A stretch of DNA of 10,660 bases from Eggerthellaceae bacterium (GTDB taxonomy: Bacteria; Actinomycetota; Coriobacteriia; Coriobacteriales; Eggerthellaceae): the NCBI GenBank assembly GCA_003452695.1, contig DMNP01000046.1, positions 1 to 10,660 on the forward strand, written 5' to 3'. The notes beneath the pieces were generated by a model. That model searched no databases, was not told the DNA's origin, and saw only the letters and a program-made list of their open reading frames with translations. A program made the translations under genes and the position numbers. Below, one piece after another: positions 6,648-10,660 of this stretch (its first letter is position 1; every line of letters begins with the position of its first letter).

Positions 6648-7196
6648 CTAAGCGAACTCGTTCACGAAGTGCTTGATGATAGCTGCAGAAGTTGGCGTGC
6701 AGAGCTCGCCTTCCAGCTTCTGGTCGCAAACGGGAATTCCCGTTTCCAAGATGGCCGCAGTGGCAGGTGCGGGGATGTCCATAAGGCCATGGGCGCATTC
6801 CACCGTGCCCGAACCGGTCTGCACGGGGGTTGCCGTTACGAAATCGGGGTGCAGGTAATCGAACGCGCAGCAGATTACAAGCGTGTTCAGGATTGCTTCT
6901 CCGTTTCCCACCTCGTGGAAATGCGTGTGGTCCACCTCGCATTCGTGAACCTGGGCCTCGGCTGTGGCCAGGATTTCGTACACGCCGCGCAGATGGTCTT
7001 TCACTGACTGCGATGCGTTCAGGGCATCGATGGTCTGTCGCACTTCCACGATGCCATGGTGGTGATGCTTGGGCACGCCCGCCTTTGCAGCATCGGTCGT
7101 GACGACCGCCCATTCGGCGTCGCCGATATGCGAGCGCAGCTGGTCGAGAATGGAAGCACGAGTCGCGCTTTTCGTGAAATCGAAATGCAGTTGCAT
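6648..7196 (-). CDS. Short LarC-like protein (partial LarC1 domain, nickel insertion family)
   Basis: LarC inserts nickel into the pincer nucleotide cofactor (NPN) of lactate racemase and its relatives in a CTP-dependent step. This 182-residue protein matches the middle of the LarC1 part: a His cluster HHHHGIVEVRQTID (44-57), AEAQVHECEVDHTHFHEVG (79-97), TPVQTGSGTVECAHG (123-137), PAPATAAIL (142-150) and ELCTPTSAAI (164-173). Full LarC is about 400 residues. The usual N-terminal block with an SGISGDM-type motif is absent, replaced by a short MQLHFDFTKSATRASIL start, and the whole LarC2 region, which holds the CTP site, is absent too. The ATG at 7196 has a strong GGAAAGGA site, so the start looks real and the gene intact. 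It lies 49 bases after larB, probably in one operon. It could be a metal-binding helper, a form working with a LarC2 encoded elsewhere, or a repurposed paralogue. Confidence 0.8.
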   Translation of the reverse strand: MQLHFDFTKSATRASILDQLRSHIGDAEWAVVTTDAAKAGVPKHHHHGIVEVRQTIDALNASQSVKDHLRGVYEILATAEAQVHECEVDHTHFHEVGNGEAILNTLVICCAFDYLHPDFVTATPVQTGSGTVECAHGLMDIPAPATAAILETGIPVCDQKLEGELCTPTSAAIIKHFVNEFA

Positions 7197-7217
7197 GGGT
7201 TTTCCTTTCCTATGGTT

Positions 7218-7236
7218 CCCAGATAATCCCCAGATA
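7218..7236. repeat. Tandem direct repeat in the larB-larC gap
   Basis: CCCAGATA occurs at 7218-7225 and 7229-7236, an 11-base period (one helical turn), in the 49-base gap between larB and the LarC-like gene. On the minus strand this is TATCTGGG twice, just before the ribosome binding site. It may be chance; I see no promoter with it. Confidence 0.4.
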
Positions 7237-7245
7237 GCCCCAAAA

Positions 7246-8133
7246 CTAGCCTGCTGGTCGAACGTGGTTGATAAGGCTTGCCTGATACCCCGCGCCGAAC
7301 CCGTTGTCGATGTTCACGACCGACACCCCCGAGGCGCAGGAGTTCAACATGGCCAGAAGAGCCGTGGCGCCATTGAACGAGGCGCCATAGCCGACGCTTG
7401 TCGGAACGGCGACGACCGGGCACGACACCAGCCCCCCCACCACCGACGGCAAGGCACCCTCCATGCCCGCCACCGCCACCACCACGCTTGCATGGGAAAG
7501 CACATCGGCATGTGCCAGCAGGCGGTGCAGACCCGCCACGCCCACATCGTACAAACGCTCCACACGGTTGCCCAGCATCTCGGCGGTAAGGGCGGCCTCC
7601 TCGGCTGCGTAGATGTCGCTCGTGCCGCCACATGCGACGACGATCGTGCCCGCCCCGTCGGGTTCGGGAGCATCTCCGATTGTCGCCAAACGAGGCAGAT
7701 CGTAGTAAGTGAACAGGGGAAGCTCGGGAATCGGTTCGTCGCCTGCAGCGCCTGGCGCAAAGCCACCCTGCTGCGCCGGCCATTGCGCATCGTCGCTTTC
7801 GGCATCCGCCTGGCAATCGATACCCGCATAGGCAAGGCCCTGCATCAGCAGCTCTTCCACGGCACGTGCCCGATCGGGCGCGATGCGCGTAATAAGGATG
7901 CGTTCCTGGCCTGCGTCTATCATGTTGGCAACGATACCCGCTATCTGGTCGGCGGACTTGCCGGCGCCGTAGATGATCTCCGAAACACCCTGGCGTATGC
8001 CGCGATGATGGTCGACCTTCGCGAAGCCCAAATCGGAAAACGGCTGAACCCGCAACGATTCGGCAGCCTGCGCGGGCGCCACGTCGCCTGCAGCAACGGA
8101 GTCCAGCAGTTTCAGAAGTTCCCTTTGCTCCAT
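7246..8133 (-). CDS. larB: LarB, pyridinium-3,5-biscarboxylic acid mononucleotide synthase (AIR-carboxylase family)
   Basis: LarB carboxylates the pyridinium ring of nicotinic acid adenine dinucleotide and releases AMP, the first step of nickel-pincer nucleotide synthesis. From the ATG at 8133 the protein has 295 residues; typical LarB is about 250. The N-terminal domain shows the family pattern around RGIRQGVSEIIYGAGKS (44-60). The C-terminal AIR-carboxylase-like domain shows VVACGGTSD (165-173), VAVAGMEGALPSVVGG (219-234), PTSVGYGASFNG (244-255) and MLNSCASGVSVVNIDNGFGAG (262-282). Cys266 in NSCA corresponds by motif to the substrate-linked Cys221 of Lactiplantibacillus LarB. The extra length is an acidic, Ala/Gly/Pro-rich insertion at about 108-150. 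An ATG at 8145 gives four more residues, but GGGAG lies 5 bases before the 8133 ATG and nothing suitable before the other, so I chose 8133. No clear promoter is visible in the 8134-8234 gap. Confidence 0.93.
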   Translation of the reverse strand: MEQRELLKLLDSVAAGDVAPAQAAESLRVQPFSDLGFAKVDHHRGIRQGVSEIIYGAGKSADQIAGIVANMIDAGQERILITRIAPDRARAVEELLMQGLAYAGIDCQADAESDDAQWPAQQGGFAPGAAGDEPIPELPLFTYYDLPRLATIGDAPEPDGAGTIVVACGGTSDIYAAEEAALTAEMLGNRVERLYDVGVAGLHRLLAHADVLSHASVVVAVAGMEGALPSVVGGLVSCPVVAVPTSVGYGASFNGATALLAMLNSCASGVSVVNIDNGFGAGYQASLINHVRPAG

Positions 8134-8234
8134 GCACACTCCCATTTCAATGGCGCCGTCCGAGATCGCGTTCTGCAGCCGTTTCCCTTTTTGACCACAC
8201 GCAACCAGATGCGAATTCGGCTGTGCTTCCTACG

Positions 8235-8261
8235 AAAAGCGGGACGCACAATGCGTCCCGC
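8235..8261 (-). terminator. Intrinsic terminator after divIVA
   Basis: GCGGGACGCA (8239-8248) and TGCGTCCCGC (8252-8261) form a perfect 10-base-pair stem with a 3-base loop. On the minus strand the stem is followed by TTTT (8238-8235). It lies about 25 bases downstream of the divIVA stop and separates the division cluster from larB. Confidence 0.85.
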
Positions 8262-8286
8262 CCCTTGCTCACGTTGCCCGTTCGCG

Positions 8287-9072
8287 TTAGTCGATGTCGT
8301 CGAAGGCGAAGTCGTCTGCCGCAGCTCCGTAACCCGAGAAGTCCTTGTCGATGAAGCCGCTCGCCGAGGGAGCGGTAACCGGTGCCGGAGCCGGTGCCAG
8401 CGATGCCGCGTCCGAAATACCAGCAGACTCGTAGCTGGCAGCATTCGCCTCGGCGCGTGCCTGGGCGGTTACGGCTGCACGACGGCTATCGCCATCGATT
8501 TCGGCCAGCTTCTTCTGCGCATCGGCCATGAAATTGGACAACATGTCGCGGTATTCGGCGCGCACATCGGCACGGTCGGTTTCCAGCGCGCGGATGGATT
8601 CGGCTATCTTCATGCGGTCGGATTCGGCCTTGCCGATAATGCGGTCGGCCTCCTCGTCGGCATCCTTGATGATGTTCGACGCCTCTGAGCGCGCGTTCGA
8701 CAGCACCTCGTCGGCGGAGCGCTGCGCCACGATCAGGGCCTGCGAAATGGCGTTGTCGTTGGCGGCCTTCTCTTCCAGCTGCGCCTCCAGTTCGGCAATC
8801 TTGGCTTTCAGCTGCTCCACTTCCTCGCTCGTGGCGCCACTGCCCTGCTCGGAAGCTTCGGTGGGTTCTTGCGCTGCCACAGGTTCCGCCGGTTCGGCAT
8901 TGCGTGCCGCCGTTGCCTGGTCAAGCTCGTCTTCGAGTTGCGCGATGTGCGCGTTAAGGGCGCCGACCTCGTCGGCTACGTGCTCGAGGAAAACGTCCAC
9001 CTCGTCCACATCGTAGCCCTTGCGGTCTATCGAAAAGCTCACGTTCTGGATTTCTACTGCGGTAATGGCCAT
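8287..9072 (-). CDS. divIVA: DivIVA/Wag31-type coiled-coil polar scaffold protein
   Basis: DivIVA proteins bind negatively curved membrane at poles and septa and recruit division or cell-wall machinery. The 261-residue translation starts with the DivIVA N-terminal lipid-binding domain: VEIQNVSFSIDRKGYDVDEVD then VFLEHVADEV (about 6-36), including the F-x(5)-GYD-x(2)-EVD-x-FL pattern. An acidic Ala/Glu/Pro-rich linker (58-82) follows, then a long predicted coiled coil (about 83-210, with heptad-like EEVEQLKAKIAELEAQLEEK), an Ala/Pro stretch (222-237) and an acidic Phe-containing tail ending DDFAFDDID, which could be a partner-binding tip. AAGGGA lies 9 bases before the ATG. It is the last gene of the sepF-proC-yggT-divIVA cluster and is followed by a terminator. 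A TATACT -10-like box at 9121-9116 in the preceding gap might give it its own promoter, but the -35 is poor. Confidence 0.95.
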   Translation of the reverse strand: MAITAVEIQNVSFSIDRKGYDVDEVDVFLEHVADEVGALNAHIAQLEDELDQATAARNAEPAEPVAAQEPTEASEQGSGATSEEVEQLKAKIAELEAQLEEKAANDNAISQALIVAQRSADEVLSNARSEASNIIKDADEEADRIIGKAESDRMKIAESIRALETDRADVRAEYRDMLSNFMADAQKKLAEIDGDSRRAAVTAQARAEANAASYESAGISDAASLAPAPAPVTAPSASGFIDKDFSGYGAAADDFAFDDID

Positions 9073-9128
9073 TTGTTCGTCCCTTCATAAATCTACAGGA
9101 GCAGCATGCGCTACCAGTATAGAACAAG

Positions 9129-9386
9129 CTATAAAATAAACGCTATCAATCGCTCGACTAATTGTAAAACAATCAGGGCGGCAATCGGCGACACGTCCAC
9201 CATACCTCCAATAGGGGGGATAAAGCGCCTGAACAAGTCCAGGTACGGGTCGCAGAGCACGCCCAGAGCGCGGTAAACCTGCCCGATCACGCCCGACTCC
9301 ACATTGGGAAACCACGACATCAGGACGTATATCAGGATGACGATGCTATATGCGTTTATAAGCGAGAACAGGATGTTCGTGATCAT
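9129..9386 (-). CDS. yggT: YggT family membrane protein (YlmG)
   Basis: A small integral membrane protein of 85 residues. The first hydrophobic segment is about residues 4-24 (NILFSLINAYSIVILIYVLMS) and the second about 65-85 (VSPIAALIVLQLVERLIAFIL). Between them is the family loop with CDPYLDLFRRFIPPIGG (about 45-61), which strongly marks YggT. In Gram-positive bacteria and chloroplasts the family (YlmG) sits in division gene clusters and is linked to septum or nucleoid organisation; its exact biochemical role is unknown. The ATG overlaps the proC stop by four bases (ATGA), which decides the start against longer in-frame readings that run through proC in the wrong frame. It is followed by divIVA after 56 bases. 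Confidence 0.93.
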   Translation of the reverse strand: MITNILFSLINAYSIVILIYVLMSWFPNVESGVIGQVYRALGVLCDPYLDLFRRFIPPIGGMVDVSPIAALIVLQLVERLIAFIL

Positions 9387-10228
9387 AGTTGTGCAAGCTC
9401 CTTCGAGCGGCGCACGGCCGCTTCCACGCCGGCGCGAAACACCTTGTCGAAGCCTGCGGCATTCATGGCGTCGAGCGCTGCGAGGGTCGTCCCCCCGGGC
9501 GAGCAGATGGATTCGCGTGCCGCTTCGGGAGTCATGCCCGTTTCCATGATAAGCTGCGCCGTGCCCAGCACGGTCTGCAGAGCAAGGTCCTCGGCAACTT
9601 GCCGGTCCAGCCCCGCATCGGCTGCCGCATCGCGCAGCGATTCGACCATGGCCGCCACATAGGCAGGGCCAGAGCCGCTTACGGCGCACACGGCATCCAT
9701 GTCGCCCTCGTCCACCACGAGCGCGCGCCCGAGGCAGCCGAACAGAGCGGCCACGTATTCCACCTGCTCGGCGGTCGACGCGGCGCTTGCGCACACGCAC
9801 GATGCCCCTGCGCCCACCATCAGCGGCATGTTGGGCATCACGCGCACGAGCGACGATCCCTCTGGCAGAACATGGACGAGGCGCGCGGTTTCAAGGCCCG
9901 CGGCAATCGATATGAACAGCGCAGGCTGCTCGCCATCGCAAAACAGCTCCTCTTGGGAAAGCTCGGCGATAACCTGCATCATAACCTGGGGTTTCACGGC
10001 AAGCACGACGAGATCTGGCCTGACCGTTACCTCGGAGGGCGATCCGACGCATGCCACGGCATACATCCCCTCCAGAAAATCGCGGCGGTCGATGCCCGGA
10101 GTTACCACGACGATGTCCTTGGCTTCGATGGTGTCGGCGGGCGCCGCGTCGGAGGCGATCCAACCCGAGAGGATGGCCTCGCCCATTTTCCCGCCACCGA
10201 TAATCACAATGCGTTTAGCAGGCTCCAT
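9383..10228 (-). CDS. proC: Pyrroline-5-carboxylate reductase ProC
   Basis: ProC reduces 1-pyrroline-5-carboxylate to L-proline with NAD(P)H, the last step of proline synthesis, in the cytosol. The 281 residues are near the usual 265-280. Seen: the Rossmann motif IVIIGGGKMGEAI (7-19), VVLAVKPQ (73-80), FISIAAGL (109-116), RVMPNMP (128-134), the substrate-binding SGSGPAYVAAM (about 184-194) and the C-terminal dimer/active-site block CSPGGTTLAALD (about 242-253). The ATG follows the sepF TAA with no gap (TAAATG) and its stop overlaps yggT, so translation of the three is probably coupled. A proline gene inside a division cluster is a recurrent arrangement and need not mean a division role. Confidence 0.96.
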   Translation of the reverse strand: MEPAKRIVIIGGGKMGEAILSGWIASDAAPADTIEAKDIVVVTPGIDRRDFLEGMYAVACVGSPSEVTVRPDLVVLAVKPQVMMQVIAELSQEELFCDGEQPALFISIAAGLETARLVHVLPEGSSLVRVMPNMPLMVGAGASCVCASAASTAEQVEYVAALFGCLGRALVVDEGDMDAVCAVSGSGPAYVAAMVESLRDAAADAGLDRQVAEDLALQTVLGTAQLIMETGMTPEAARESICSPGGTTLAALDAMNAAGFDKVFRAGVEAAVRRSKELAQL

Positions 10229-10660
10229 TTACAATGCACCTTGACTTCTCAGTCGCGCTTTCTCGTCATCCGTCAGTCCGTTGCCACGTGCAATGGCGAA
10301 CACCTTGTCGCCCGGGCACTCCACGTTCGCATCGAGCGCGCTGGCCACGCCGAACGAGAAGTCCAGGATGCGCTTGAACAGGTCTTCGGGGGTATTGCGC
10401 ATGACTAGAACGACCACATCGCCCAAGCGGACCGAACGGGCGACGCGCTCCACATCGCCATACACCATCGGCTTCACGACCGTCAGGGAACGCGATGACC
10501 CGTACGAGCTGGCCCCCATGCCGGCATAGGAATCGTATGCGCGAGACCCGGACGGCTCGTACAGCGAATCCAGGCCCTCCGAACGGGCGCGCAACTCGCG
10601 CAGCGCCATCGTGTGCGCAGGAGACGAAGGAGCCGGTGCCGTTGCGTCGATAACGTTTCG
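10229..10660 (-). CDS. sepF: Cell division protein SepF (N-terminus beyond the window)
   Basis: SepF binds the C-terminal tail of FtsZ and tethers the Z-ring to the membrane, where FtsA is often lacking in Actinobacteria. The C-terminal SepF domain is clear: LTVVKPMVYGDVERVARSVR, GDVVVLVMRN, LFKRILDFSFGVASALDANV and KVFAIARG. An ATG at 10609 is in frame but has no ribosome binding site, and the frame stays open to the window edge (the 17 upstream codons are Pro/Ala/Ser-rich). The N-terminal amphipathic membrane-binding helix expected for SepF is also missing from the visible part. I therefore read the gene as starting outside, with the visible first part being the flexible linker. It is directly followed by proC. 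Confidence 0.9.
   Translation of the reverse strand, partial: RNVIDATAPAPSSPAHTMALRELRARSEGLDSLYEPSGSRAYDSYAGMGASSYGSSRSLTVVKPMVYGDVERVARSVRLGDVVVLVMRNTPEDLFKRILDFSFGVASALDANVECPGDKVFAIARGNGLTDDEKARLRSQGAL

Noticed and set aside
9116..9121. TATACT -10 box in front of divIVA
   Set aside because: No acceptable -35 at 16-18 bases; it may be a weak internal promoter but is not supportable as a separate feature.

Overview
The window looks like a chromosomal segment of a high-GC actinobacterial anaerobe, most likely Coriobacteriia (Eggerthella/Slackia/Adlercreutzia-like). This is an inference from three things: gene content (GatCAB, short-form HisG with HisZ, a SepF/YggT/DivIVA division cluster, Lar-type proteins), strong GC bias at third codon positions, and very long antisense shadow frames. 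No marker gene in the window proves the genus. Every gene I can support lies on the minus strand, so the biological order runs from high to low coordinates.

Right part (10660 to about 8235): a tightly packed cell-division/envelope unit, sepF (5' end outside the window) - proC - yggT - divIVA. Junctions are TAAATG between sepF and proC, and a 4-base ATGA overlap between proC and yggT. A strong intrinsic terminator at 8235-8261 closes the unit. Proline synthesis (ProC) is embedded among septum and polar-growth genes.

Middle part (8133 to 6648): a two-gene unit related to synthesis of the nickel-pincer nucleotide cofactor of lactate racemase. It holds larB (pyridinium carboxylase) and a very short LarC-like gene that has only part of the LarC1 region. 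No larA or larE, and no LarC2 domain, is present in the window. About 600 bases without a gene follow (6036-6647). They hold a very large imperfect inverted repeat (34-base perfect outer arms, about 77-base overall arms), satellite copies of a 14-base motif, a REP-like short repeat and, at the far end, a TATAAT promoter for gatC.

Left part (6035 to 1): gatC-gatA-gatB, encoding the three subunits of the aminoacyl-tRNA amidotransferase (gatC stop and gatA start share one base). After a 167-base gap comes a histidine biosynthesis unit that starts with a natural HisZ-HisG fusion gene and continues into hisD, cut by the window edge. The gap carries a recognisable promoter whose -10 and start region are covered by two 12-base near-palindromes of the form GTACTWWAGTAC. 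This is a good candidate operator for a TrpR/YerC-type histidine repressor.

Most of the window is ordinary core metabolism. The parts most worth a second look are the HisZ-HisG fusion with its operator, the minimal LarC beside LarB, and the big intergenic inverted repeat.
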